Below, piece after piece: positions 1 to 12,200 of a stretch of 64,000 bases of DNA; position 1 is the first letter of the stretch, and every line of letters starts with the position of its first letter. The notes beneath the pieces were generated by a model that did not search any database, was not told the DNA's origin, and saw only the letters and a program-made list of their open reading frames with translations. The translations under genes were made by a program, and so were the position numbers. The DNA is taken from contig OZ023214.1 in NCBI GenBank assembly GCA_963995525.1, positions 37,395,809-37,459,808 of the forward strand, in the 5' to 3' direction. Source of the stretch: Escarpia spicata (lineage: Eukaryota; Annelida; Polychaeta; Sabellida; Siboglinidae).

Positions 1-1192
1 GAACTGGTCTGACTTAGCCATTGAGTCCGTCGTCAGCACCATACCTGAGTTGGGAATCTGGAAGTCCAATCTATTGGGACTCGTACGATTCTTCCGGACG
101 CCGATACGGATGAAGATGTTGTCAGCGCAGGCGGGGAATGTCAAACAGTTCCGCCGGCACCACGATGTCAGGTTTGCCCAACACGAGCGCTGCAGCTGGT
201 TGATGCTGTGCTGAACAACCTACCAGCTTGCATTATGGTGTGGGAACAGATGCAGGCGCTAGAAAGTACCAGCGACAGAAAGGAGAAGGCTGAAGCCAAA
301 GGGTTCCTGAGAACCTGGAACCACCAACAAACGTGGATCACCGCACTGAGGGGCGACATCCTGGAGATATTTGAAACACTCCAGAAGAAGTTGCGAAGGA
401 GTGATTTGTTCATCAGCGTTCTTCCCCCTGTGACTGATGCGGCAATCAAGAAGTTGAACATAATGAGGGATGGACCATTCCCGGGAAGAAGGGAGGGAGA
501 AGAAAGTGAGTTATCCAACCGATAACACAAAAGAGGACCTGACACAACGAAAGTGTAATCACCAGTTCGTTTGTACAAACCGCCGCTACAGACGAGCAAT
601 CAGGTTGGAGGTCGTGCAAGCATCAAACGAATACCTGTCTGAACGCATGCATCCGGAGCAGGAGGACGTCATCAAAGACATGAAGGTGTTAGTGATGTCA
701 CGCAGTCTGAGGTCATTCGTTGAGCATGGTGTGCGCGTCGTCAGGCGCCTTTTCCCGGATGAGGCATCTGACTTTGCGGACGGGGCAGCCGAGCAGTGGG
801 AAAACGTGATGAATCTGCCATTATTGCCTGATGGCTGTGATATAGGCTGGAAGTTGACTGTCAGACTGCGCCAACTTCTGCCAGTCACAACAGGTTCAGT
901 TCAGAAGGTGTTGGCATCTCTGGCGTGCACGAGCACTCACTTTATGCAGACCGAAAGGATCGTGAGCTACCACAACCTCGTGGTCGATAATCACCGCACC
1001 AGTATGAGTGAGGACACGAGAAATGCCCGAATCACGGTGGCACTGAATGGTGTGGGCACCGCCTACTATGACCCTCGAGCCGCTGTCATCAAATTCTTGG
1101 AGAAGACAAGAAGATGCGGGGCTCCACACTGGGACGTCTTCAGACAGCGTGAATTCGTTAGGAAATTCATGCGCGAAACGGGACTCGTCTAG
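1..1192 (+). pseudogene. hAT-transposase-like gene relic, C-terminal half, frameshifted
   Basis: No intact reading frame exists, but three consecutive frames give one hAT-like protein. Frame 2 is open from the window edge to about 205 and contains FRRHHDVRFAQHE. Frame 1 continues from about 190 to 500 (VDAVLNNLPACIMVWEQ; LQKKLRRSDLFISVLPP; GPFPG). Frame 2 resumes from about 480 to the TAG at 1190. The last part holds ERIVSYHNLVVDNHRTSMSE, which resembles the hAT C-terminal dimerisation region. The two frameshifts cancel each other. The N-terminal part lies outside the window. A possible AATAAA signal follows at 1272. This resembles the host-like hAT-derived proteins common in invertebrate and fish genomes. 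It could be a young pseudogene or a gene with two sequencing errors. The family is inferred from motif pattern, without a database search. Confidence 0.55.
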
Positions 1193-1730
1193 TCAAATTG
1201 AGACAACTATCAAACGTTCTGACTTGCAGGATACGTATGCTGTTTCAATGACTACTGCATGTATTGGTTGTAATAAAACATGTTTCTAGGATATACGTGT
1301 AACATCTAGTTTCATACCAAGATGCAGTTGTCGCTAGCCGTAGGCGCCGCAAGTGTTTACTCCTGTTTTATACAACTTTAAGGAATGCCCCCGTGTTCCT
1401 TCGTACAATTCCATGTTAGACGACTTTGTACACTTATGAAAGTCCTTGGCACAAACTGTCCAAATACATGGATACAAAGATAACGACACATTGTATTAAG
1501 CTTTCGTACATGCCTAAGGGTTATGTACATATTCATTAATGCTTGCGTAAACTCCCCTTTTTACCCATTAGACGTGCCCTTTTAGGACTTTGCCCCCCCC
1601 CCCCCGCCAGTGAACATTCAATAAAAACGCCCTGATGCAGAAACATCAACCTACTCGTACCTTAAGATCAACAGAAGTTATTTCTCGTCGTATCTTTGCT
1701 TCGGACAGTAACATATGGTGAACGTTATTC

Positions 1731-1830
1731 CAGGAGACACGCGGCCATACTGTGGAACGACTTGCCTGAGAACATTAAACAACTGAACACTCTCAGCTGT
1801 TTCAATGTATATTTAAAAACGTCTCCTTAA
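1731..1830 (+). pseudogene. 3' end of a CR1/L2-type LINE reverse transcriptase ORF
   Basis: One frame reads RRHAAILWNDLPENIKQLN and ends at a TAA at 1828-1830. The pattern A-x-x-LWNxLP-x-x-(I/L)-(K/R) followed by a short basic stretch is the usual C-terminus of CR1/L2/Rex-type non-LTR retrotransposons. Two other LINE tails in this window (23500-23628 and 63250-63378) show the same pattern. Only about 33 codons are readable. An AT-rich tail follows to about 2040. Confidence 0.55.
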
Positions 1831-2662
1831 ACTGGCGTACGTGCGACTGACGTGATCGAGTCACGCTCTCGTTTTAATGACATTGATATACTAATGATTT
1901 ATTCGTAATATTTTATTCATGTGTGTTTATTATACATGTACTTTCTATGTATTTATTTGTTATGTTTAAACCAATTTTTTTACACTATTTATTTTTTAAA
2001 TAATCTATATTTTTATAGTTTTATTTAATTTATGCTGCTTTTTGTAAAGTGTCAAGTGTGCAGCCAAACAAACACTAATTTTCAATATGTATAGCTTAAA
2101 GTCATAATCACACTCGCTAGATGCATTGCAGTAGGATATTTGCATGAGACATGAATTAAATTAGGCTGTTGCGGGACACGTGGGACGCGGTGGCGGCACT
2201 CAGAGCATCGCACTCTCAATCGAATCGTTTTGATGCCGTTTCGAACTTTGTGCAAGTTGTAAAGCGCTTTGAGCAGGACTGCATGCCATGTTATAAAAGA
2301 ACATATATTTTACATAGAGTACAGTGAATGTTGTTTTTGGACATAAAATAAAGCGAACGCTGTGGTACGCTGTGCCAAACAGATTGCAATGTGCGCTTGG
2401 CTTGTTTGTACAGACGAGGGTACAGTTCCGTCGGCAAATGCATGCGACAGATCGAACTCCTTGGAGGTCGTCCTGAGTATCACGGAGTCGCATGGCAATT
2501 TGATAAGCTAGCTCATTGCATACTTAGCTAACGACGAGTCGTCGATATCCTAATGGAAGATATGAACAATTATATTTCTGTTGCGAGCTCTGTGTAGTAG
2601 GCCTGTACATGTGTCCGGATTTCCAGGGTTTATTCTGGGGTACTGATACGTGTCCGTTGTTG
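1831..2662. other. Intergenic DNA, no gene recognised
   Basis: AT-rich stretch (1860-2060), probably LINE 3' tail, then unremarkable sequence. Two overlapping minus-strand frames at 2200-2498 have no recognisable motif and overlap each other, so I do not call them genes. Confidence 0.5.
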
Positions 2663-2990
<328 letters not shown>

Positions 2991-4163
2991 ATATGTGCGC
3001 AACAATGCACGCCGTGTACAACATGTAAACACTGTTTAAACATCGACATTTCACAATAGGAGAAGCCAGTATTTAAGAACCATTTCATTATTTTTAATAT
3101 CTATAATAAAATTATAATATTCATATGTCGAAAATGTGTTTACCCACATGAACTATGCTTATTCGTAGATCTGTTGCAACAAATGTAATTTGTCTGACAT
3201 GAACAAGTAACTAGATATAACTAATTCAAAGAAGGCTGGTCAAGTAGCTCAACTATAGCACTATGTATGGGGTAAGTTGATCCAAGGTGCGGGCTAAGTT
3301 GAGCCACAGTGGGTACATGTTTTAATTATGCAGTCCTACTAAAACTTAATAATAACTCAGCCAACACAATTAAGATATTTACCCAATGGGTTCACAAAAT
3401 CGCTGACTAGTCAAAAGCGTAATTAATAAGCCAAAGCACTTAATTAAGATACCACTAAAGTCCCATTGCTACCACAATGTAAAAAAAACCGCACGTATGA
3501 TGCCCAGTGGCTATCCGATACCCCAATTTCCCAATTTACACGGACACGTGAACTCTATGATGCATCTTCCAGTAAAGCAACACACATCTTCATCCCTTAA
3601 CTACCACCGCCGCCGTGTGGATCAACCAGCCATCTCGACATTTAAGTATATATTATAAACATCTTACCAATGCATAGCCTCCTCTTTCCATCTTTCTTCC
3701 TCATCCGCTTGTCTCGTGTTCCTCCTCGCACAGTCCCCCGTCCCAGTTTTGGCTTCCCGCGTCATTGGTTTTGTTCCGCCTCTGTTCTCTTTGTAAGTTT
3801 GCTGGCATCCAGCCTTGCCAAGTGGCTTGCCCATCTCATCTCGCTTCCGGTAGCATATGTTGTCTCAAACAGATGTCCTCTCTTTTGGCTTTCGAACGTC
3901 GATCTACCGGTGTTTTTGTTCGTATGATTCGTATGAGTCTTTCGCGGCCCACGTGCCTTTTTATCACGCCGCGTTATTGCAGTGTTCGGTTTGCATAAAA
4001 CGCAGTCATTCTAAGACCAGGTTAAGCCAAACAAACACACAATCTCACTGACATGCTCAACCGTTGTGAAGAGATGCACATGCCTTAACGTTTCACGGCG
4101 AGTTCGTCTCAGTGATTAGACTAAACTTTCTTTCTTGACGTGTTTAAGTTCCCGTATTTCTAT
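2991..4163. other. Intergenic DNA, no gene recognised
   Basis: Unique-looking AT-rich sequence. Overlapping short frames at 3670-4051 have no start context or recognisable domain. I see no RNA gene. Confidence 0.5.
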
Positions 4164-4505
4164 GGAGAGCAGTAGCGCAGCGGTAAAAGCTCCGGATTCT
4201 CGACTGAGAGAACCCGGGTTCGAATCCTATACGGCGGTGTCGAACCTTGGGCAAGTTCGTTTACTATACATTGCTTCAGTTCACTCAGCTGTATGAATGA
4301 GACACCTGGGAATAGACAGTGGTGGATAGTTGTGTACGAATAATCTTCGCGCATTAATTGCAGCATGCCTGAATGCTTCCCAGAGAAGACGAGATGGTGT
4401 TCGTTTGAACAGGCCTGCCAGGGAGTAATGTGTAAAGCTATTTGAGCAGTCCTGGGGACTGGATACTGCGCTATATAAGAACTTACCTTTACCTTTACCT
4501 TTACT
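4164..4505 (+). mobile_element. tRNA-derived SINE
   Basis: The 5' end looks like a tRNA: an A-box-like AGCGCAGCGGTAAAAG at about 4171 and a perfect B box GGGTTCGAATCC at about 4216. A non-tRNA body follows. The 3' end reads GCGCTATATAAGAACTTACC and finishes in a short (TTTACC)n tail at 4482-4504. A tRNA head, unrelated body and simple-repeat tail is the standard SINE structure; the tail suggests mobilisation by a LINE with the same 3' end. No clear target-site duplication was found. Confidence 0.85.
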
Positions 4506-4769
4506 GTCTCCTCTTGTTGTTTTAACTTGGAATTAAATCACAGTCCGTTGAAGGTAGATATATGCTGGCAAGGAAAAACATACGTACACCAACTGTCTAG
4601 GCGATACCATGGCATGTATCATAAGCTGAAAAACAACCCGTTCAACCAGAACCAACAACTTGGAGAGCCACGACAGTATTCAGGAAAATAACAATTACGG
4701 CTTCACGGATGGCTGCACAGCGTTATAGCGAATACACAATACGTGTGTACTAATTAGTTATTAAACAAA

Positions 4770-4855
4770 TGTGTGTGCGTGTGTGTGTGTGTGTGTGTGC
4801 GTGCGTGCGTTTGAGTGTCTGTTCATGCGTGTGCGTGCGTGTCTGTTCATGTGTG

Positions 4856-4887
<32 letters not shown>

Positions 4888-4965
4888 TGCTTGCGTGTGA
4901 CTGTCTGTTCATGCGTGCGTGTACGTGCACCCTGCGTGTCCGTTTGTGTGGTGCGTTTGTGTGTA

Positions 4966-4997
<32 letters not shown>

Positions 4998-5000
4998 TGG
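4770..5000. repeat. Compound GT/GTGC microsatellite
   Basis: Alternating GTGT and GTGC tracts with repeated TGTCTGTTCATG-like interruptions (about 4817, 4838, 4902). The open frames across it are repeat artefacts. Confidence 0.95.
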
Positions 5001-6150
5001 TGTAGCTTTTATGGCTGCGTTTTGTTTACCTCCAACTGCATACCCCTTGATACCTCCAACGACACCCTGAATGAGGCTCCCCAAAAATCTCCAGCTGCAC
5101 CCATTCCAATTTCAACATCATCGAAACATCAAAATGCACCGCTCCCGAGACTTCCAACTGCAGCCCCGTTGGGGTTTCTTGACATGTCAACTGCACCCCC
5201 TTTAAAACTCCAGCAGAACTTTTCTCCATCGAGCGAAACTATTTTGCTTCAGCGGGAGGGTGAGGTATCACATGTATATGGTTTCTTAATAATTCATTAT
5301 AATGTAATGGCGTGCAGGCTAGTATATTATTTAGTATGCAACGTTTCCATAAAAGTGTAATGTTTATAACGCTTTACAGACATGTCATAACATAACAAAA
5401 GTGGCCGCACATTTATATTATTTGCAGGCAGACCTAGACCCTACGTTCCGCAGTTAGGCCCGGGAGATCGGTCTGCGTGAATTTTTTGTGGTGTTATGAT
5501 TGCTGTTTTTTCGGAAGAGGACTTACATTATGCAGAACGCATATATATATATATACGTGGAACATGCTAAAGCTAGAGCAATTTAAAGTAGACAGCTATA
5601 TCATTGAAAAATGCATCTTCCTCTAGATACGCACGCACGCACAGCCGCACACATGCACGCACACCCAAAAGCACACACGTACACGTAGGGCCTACATAAT
5701 TTAATATATGGCATGCACGTACGACGCTTTTTAAGTTGCATCAAAAAAATTCACATTGAATTAAAATCTGCATAGCCATTTCAGAGATAACAATTAATAA
5801 AAAGATATATGTTGTAGTCTAAACAAAGCAATGTTCACTTTATCTGATTATTTATTTTGTTCCGGTCTCCCCTATTTATGTACAAGCCTATACAAAATTG
5901 CATGACCGTAGTCCTAGTGCCTCGATAGATCTATAATTGGGGGTGGGGGAGTAAAACACGACATACAACTGTACATAATCTCGTTGAACCACACATGTGT
6001 TGGCATACATCTATAAACCCATTAATATACAATGACTGTTGAATTACTGCTGAAAATAGGGCCGTTTTAAATGTAAGACAGACTACATCAAGCGCCCACG
6101 CGACATTTAGGCGTTTTGAGCAGTTCCCCGTTGAGAAGGTCGTCTTCACA
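5001..6150. other. Intergenic DNA upstream of USP10
   Basis: A degenerate run of CTCCAACTGCA-like words at 5030-5220, an (AT)n at 5548-5556 and a short ACGC/ACAC tract near 5628-5690. No gene recognised. Confidence 0.5.
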
Positions 6151-6235
6151 TCGCAATGCACTGTGGGACTAATAAATCTCTTGGCCATGCAATATGGCTG
6201 CTTTTCGAAGATTGTAGCGTGAAGATACTTGGAAG
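6151..6235 (+). promoter_or_regulatory. Candidate USP10 promoter / 5' UTR with YY1-like site
   Basis: Just upstream of the candidate first codon (6236) is CAATATGGCTGCTTTTCG at 6190. It resembles the YY1 core (AAnATGGCnGC) often found at start sites of TATA-less housekeeping genes. No TATA box is evident. This depends on exon 1 being right. Confidence 0.3.
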
Positions 6236-6253
6236 ATGGACACTGCTTTGCAG
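6236..6253 (+). CDS. USP10: USP10 exon 1 (candidate start, MDTALQ)
   Basis: ATG GAC ACT GCT TTG CAG followed by GTGAAA. It ends in phase 0, which exon 2 requires. Vertebrate USP10 also starts with a very short coding exon (about 7 codons) ending in Gln just before the FGDF motif. A YY1-like promoter word lies about 45 bases upstream. This is inference: 18 bases cannot prove homology, and another start inside intron 1 is possible. Confidence 0.45.
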
Positions 6254-9200
6254 GTGAAACTGGTAATTGGCATATGCTGTTGGATTAATGTCTAACGCAC
6301 TGTACGTTAATACGGGGTATTGCCGTTTAATCTACGGCGCCCAATCCGTTTGTGCGTTTAATTTTGCGGTACACTGTTTTGCAGATGAGGGCCGCCATGA
6401 CACCAAAGTGGGGAACGCATGGTGTTGGTCATCCTGATCACGAGTTTCGTTAACCATATGGGTTACTCTTCATTAAAATCAGAATGTATATTATGACGCG
6501 TTTGACCCACGTCATGGTAAAACACCGTTTTGGGACACAGTTTGGCGGCTCTGCGTCGTATTTCTACACGATACATCGAAATTGAAAGCTGGATTATGGA
6601 TAGTTTTTAGTTGTTCCGCCTTCGCGGCACGGCTTCAGCACCACCCAGATCAGTTCACGTGTTTCCAGTCATTATTTACACGTTTATACGAGATGGTATT
6701 AACAACTTAGAACATATATGCACCATGACCGAGTGTTGCATATGATAAGAATGCAAAAGTTTAAATGTTAATTAGGCGGTGGTGTGTGTGCAGTTAATTC
6801 TAGCGATGACGACTGATGTGTAGGCGTATGTTGATACAGAGTCAACACTTGTCTGGTAACTGACTTAATTATACGCCTGCTTGGACTGTAGGCTGTAGAT
6901 GGAACATTTCTTTGCACTTGTATCGAGTCTGGCCCCCCTTGATTTTGCCATTATAACTTGAGTTTTGCCTAAATTTGATATCCCTGCGTTAGTCCCAACA
7001 TTTATATTACAAAGATATTGTCTTAGCGTTCTCATGAAGCCCGAATAGTAAACAGGTTTGCACTAGTCTGCAGCCGTGCGTTACCATATTGCACGCGTTA
7101 AAATGAGCGATATAGCAGCGTATGTTGATGCAAACAGTGCGCTAAGACACAATATTCTTAAACGTAAATATGCCTGGCATGATGTTGAATGATGGAATTA
7201 ATGTACTGAGGTATAATATTTAGACAAATGTAGTTATACTGTTCGACATAATCGATGTGGGTCTGGGTGCTAGACAAGTACCAAAACCTGTATTGTCCTA
7301 GCCAACCGGACACGGCATCTTTTTCGTTCTTATGCAAGTTTTTGACAAACAGATATGCCAAGTTTTAAGAAACAATTTAGAACAAGGAAATTCTTCTACT
7401 TGATATGAAACAAGAACAGGGATGACATAAAGGAATTTGGGTATACAAATCAGTTTTGGGCACTCGTGTAGAATCCAGACCCACCTTGATTTTGCCTTTA
7501 TAACTTTTGAGTTTTGTCTAACTTTGAAACCTCAGTGCATTAGTTCCATTATTCAACATTATCCCATGCATCTTTACGTTTAAGAATATTGCGTGTTAGC
7601 ACACTTTTGAGGCATAAATAATGCCCCGGTTTGCATCAACATACGCCGATATATCGTTCATTTTACGAGCACAATGCGGTAACGCACGACCGCAGCGGTG
7701 CAGACTAGCGCAAACCGGATCACTATTTAGGCTTCAAAAGTGTGCTAAGACACAACATTTTCGTAATATAAATATGCCTGGGATGATGTTGAATGATGGA
7801 ACTAACGCTCTGATGCATAAACGTTAGGCAAAACTCAAATTATAACAGCAGAATCGGAGTGGGTCCGGATTCTACACAAGTGCCCAGTTTTGTTTTACAA
7901 AGAATTGTTGGTTCACAGGCCAATTTACATTCAAAAATGGCACGTTGCCAAACAAGGTGATGATGATGTCCGTCAGGAATAGACGACTAGTGATTTTCCA
8001 TCCACATGGACTAGTGGTATATCTAGACTACTGGTCCCCTAGACCACTGGGTCACATTTATTAATTACTACATTTCATATGAAATCTAGAATACATTCTC
8101 GTGTGCAAGGGGGTGCTGCTGACTATACCAGTCTCAAAACCTCCAGCCCCTTACAAAATGCTGAATTTATTCTGAGCCCATAATGGCTGCCTTTTTAAGA
8201 TTTGTCTGTTTGAAATTGGCCAATCATGGCTGATATTATGTACATGTAATGATGTGGAAGTAAAAGTAATTATTTGAACTAACAAAAATGTTATCCTTTG
8301 GGTGACGATGTAAGATGGTGCAACATCTGACACATCTTATGAAAGAGTTTGTCCAGTTTTTTGTTGAAGTCCAGTCAGTTTCTGTCAAGCATTAACGTTT
8401 TCAGACTTTAAATTCTGTGATCAAATTTTGCCCAATGGAATCCTCATTTGGATTCAACATTCCATTATCATGCACAGAAGATTGCTCAGCAGCAACATCA
8501 TAATAACAAGAAAATCTATAAAACTACATTTTCTGAAAGCGGAATAATTGAACTTTCAATTCAATAGCTTTATTCCAGATTCGACAGTACACGCACATCT
8601 ATGTATATGATACATACATATACATGAAACTGGGGTCCATATGTTGTTGTCCAGCATACATTAAAGATTATAAATATAATCATGTACTGCTGTATTCAGG
8701 TACAATAGCTGATTCCAGTCTGCGTATTCTGGATGAATACCGCAAGCTGTACTTTCATACTTAGATACACCAAGGAACAACTTGAAAATATTATGATATG
8801 TCACTTGTAATCTATTGTTTATTTCTAATAATTCCACCATAATTGCACAGTATACATCGGTGAGCAGTATGTTCGAAACAAAGTAAATTTCACCTCTAAT
8901 GAGCACATATAAAATTTATGCAGTATAATATTACCTTGAACACATAATGTTCTCCTTTGTCGGTTAATGTCCGCATCATCAGAGAGATCTGTGATGAAAT
9001 GTCCAAGATACTTCTACTTAGTCACTACATTCAGTATGATCCCATTCAGTTTAAAGTTAAGAATATGACATCGTTTAAGACTCTTAGATCTGAATACCAT
9101 AATGGCACTTTTTAGTCCTTTGTCCGAAGGTCCAAGGGACTATTGCCATCACTCTGCGTCCGCCGTTAGCTGCCATATCTCAGAAACCGTCCAGCAACTT

Positions 9201-12200
9201 TGTCTCTAATTTTGCATAGACATATCTTAGGGCACTGCCACTATGCACAAGAAATCTGTATTTGATTGAATCATTTTAAGGGTTCCCTATGGCCTCCAAG
9301 GACCCCAAAACTGGTAAAAAATGTAACATTTGGCCTATTTTTTCAAAAACTGTTCAACTTTTTTTCTAATTTTGCATAGATGTATCTTAGGGTGCTGCGA
9401 CTATATACAAGAAATCTGTATTTGATTGAATCATTCTAAGGGGCCCCCAAAGTGCAAAACATTATCTAGTGATGTGGTTTTGAGAAGGGCCCTTGAGACC
9501 ACCCCCAACAGTAGATTTTTTTTATTGTGCCACAAAGTCAACACCAAGACTAATCTCTGCAGCCTATTGCTACAGTTCCATTGAGACCTTGACTAATCTT
9601 TAATTGGTCACATCTCCCAGGCAGAGTAGACACCCCCAACAGTAGATTTTGTTTAATGTGCCACAAAGTCAACACCATGACTAATCTCTGCAGCCTAGTG
9701 CTACTGTTCCATTGAGACCTTGACTAATCTTTAATTGGTCACAGTGCCCAGACAGAGTAGACACACTTGACCCCTGTTAGACTGAACAGTTGCCTAACAC
9801 TTTTTATCTTCAAAACTATTCATTTTCTATAATTGCAAGTTGTGTTTATTTTGATGTTCATGTAATTATTATAAAATGGTGTGACTGTGGTGTCTATTGG
9901 TTAAAGATGTATTGTCTGTAGAAACCTGTAGGTGACAAACATAGAAAATTTATATTCTGTCACCTGTAGGTGACAAACATAGAACATTAATATTCTGGAC
10001 AACTATAGAGTGAAATATCCTATACTTTATTGATATCAAATGCATTCTACTGTTCTGTTTACGCTTGCCATGCCTTGTGTAGACATGGTACTGTGTAAAT
10101 CAATTGTATCAATATAGACTAATAATTACAGATTCACAATGTAGTTGACACCTGAAACAACCAAATGTAAACCATTAGAAGAGTTGACATAGTTCCACTA
10201 TACACAAGCAAGAAATCTTTATTTGATTGAATCATTCTAGTGTCATCAGCATATAGTAGAACATACATTTTCTACATCATCATCCCTAAGGTTGTTGTAA
10301 ATTTCACCAGCTGCCATGTCAAGTCCGTTATAATTGTGACTAACAGTGTTCAGAATGATTCAGGTAAATAGCAAATAACAAAGGACACAAGTTTTCTCCT
10401 TACCATATCTATACATCACATGAGAAGAAGGCTGACACAGCCTGGCCCTGATTTATACATGATTTAGCATTTTTGTATATGTTGTATACAACTTTCAACA
10501 CAATACCATTAATACTGCATGAAATTATCTTAGACCACAGGGAGGACTGGTCTACTAAATCAAATGCTTTCTTAGAATCGATGAAGGCACAATAAAGCCT
10601 TTTGCGTCGAGACAAATACAATTCCACCGATACCCCTATTTGAACACTGCCTGTTCTTCACCTATTACATTCACTTTGTTTAGGTATGTGGTCAATCTGG
10701 TGTTCTGAACAATCGCTAAGGATTAGTGAACACTTGTGCAGAATGTCACCCACTTGGCAGGTTTAATTGATCTATTCAGCAATGAGGACACTGCTTAGGC
10801 CTCACTCTGGACACTGTCACTCACAGTGTAGTGTATTGTCTTAGTTGGTGCATTGAGCTAATCTACTTGACCATGAATCAGTGGTGGCTCTGGTTGTGTA
10901 TTACAACCAGCTGTGGAGCTAAGATTCTCTGCCTGCTATCCTGTTTGATGGAAACTGTGACTAATGTGTAATTGGTCACTGGCAGTAGCTTGTGTCAACA
11001 GACAGCATTAAGCCACTAGACCCCTGTTAAACTAGACAGTTGCCTGTAGGTTTGAAACTGTCAAACAGTGAGTCTACCTTTTGCTCTCAAATAATCTGTC
11101 CTCTTAGTTTTACACATGAAGACATAATCTGGCATAACTTGATAAGTCTTTGGAGCAGCACATTTGTACTTCCAGTGTATCATTGCAACGTAACATACAT
11201 ATTACATACTGTGTGCCACATTTGAATGTTGTGCATGTAATATTTCCATGCTTACCATTTGCATATATAATGTAAAACTTCAACAGCCGTTTTCTTCATT
11301 TTCACTTTTTGATCCCTACCATGTTCAATGCTCCATAACTTTGCAAATTTTTGTAGCAGTCATATTTTTGGAAACCATGTAAAGCACCCTACCAAACCTT
11401 TACAAGGATGTAAGAAACCAATGTTACAATTTTTCCGACTCATCACTCATTTGGTCAGCTGGGGTCACATATAGACGTATTAGTCCAAAGGACTTTTTAG
11501 CATTATATTTTTGGATTCGTATCTATGTACATTTAAATTCTGTAACATAATTAGTTCAATTAATTTGCTAAATACACTAGCTAATGCAAATCGGACAGTA
11601 ATTGTCCGTGGAGGAAATTTGTCCTTAATTAATAACTGGTACAAGTGTCACAGACAACATTGCCTCGGGTAGAAACCAATGAAACACATAGTACGTAACG
11701 CTATAACTTATAAGTATGTTGGATGCATATTTTGTGTGTTCTCAATATATGCCATCCTCCCCACATGCTTTATTTACATCAAGCTTTTTAATCGCATTAA
11801 TACTTCATCTGCCGTGACCACGAGATCCTCATATGACAACTATATTATCGATACAACTATTATTATCACAATTCAACAAGTCACTGAAAAGTTTCCTCCA
11901 TAGTTCTACAATTTCAGTCCCACCAGATATGCCTTCTATACTAGCAGGAAGTGGAGTGTTGCAATTATGTATACTCTTAATCTCTCTCCAGAAGGCTTCA
12001 GGGTTAAGTTCAGTTAGTTTCTTAGCCAGTGCTTCCGTACGTAACATGTTTTCATTGTTTTTAATAAAACGCAGGGCCTATTTAAATCTTGCTTTACATT
12101 TCAGATGCAAGTCATATATATATATATATATGACCTTGTCTGGGTTTGCCAGCATTAATTCACATGTCTTTGGTTTCTCTGGAGGTATCATACTGAACGT

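Noticed and set aside
4815..5360. 181-codon + strand ORF
   Set aside because: Starts inside a microsatellite and shows no domain; low-complexity Cys/Val then Pro-rich sequence.
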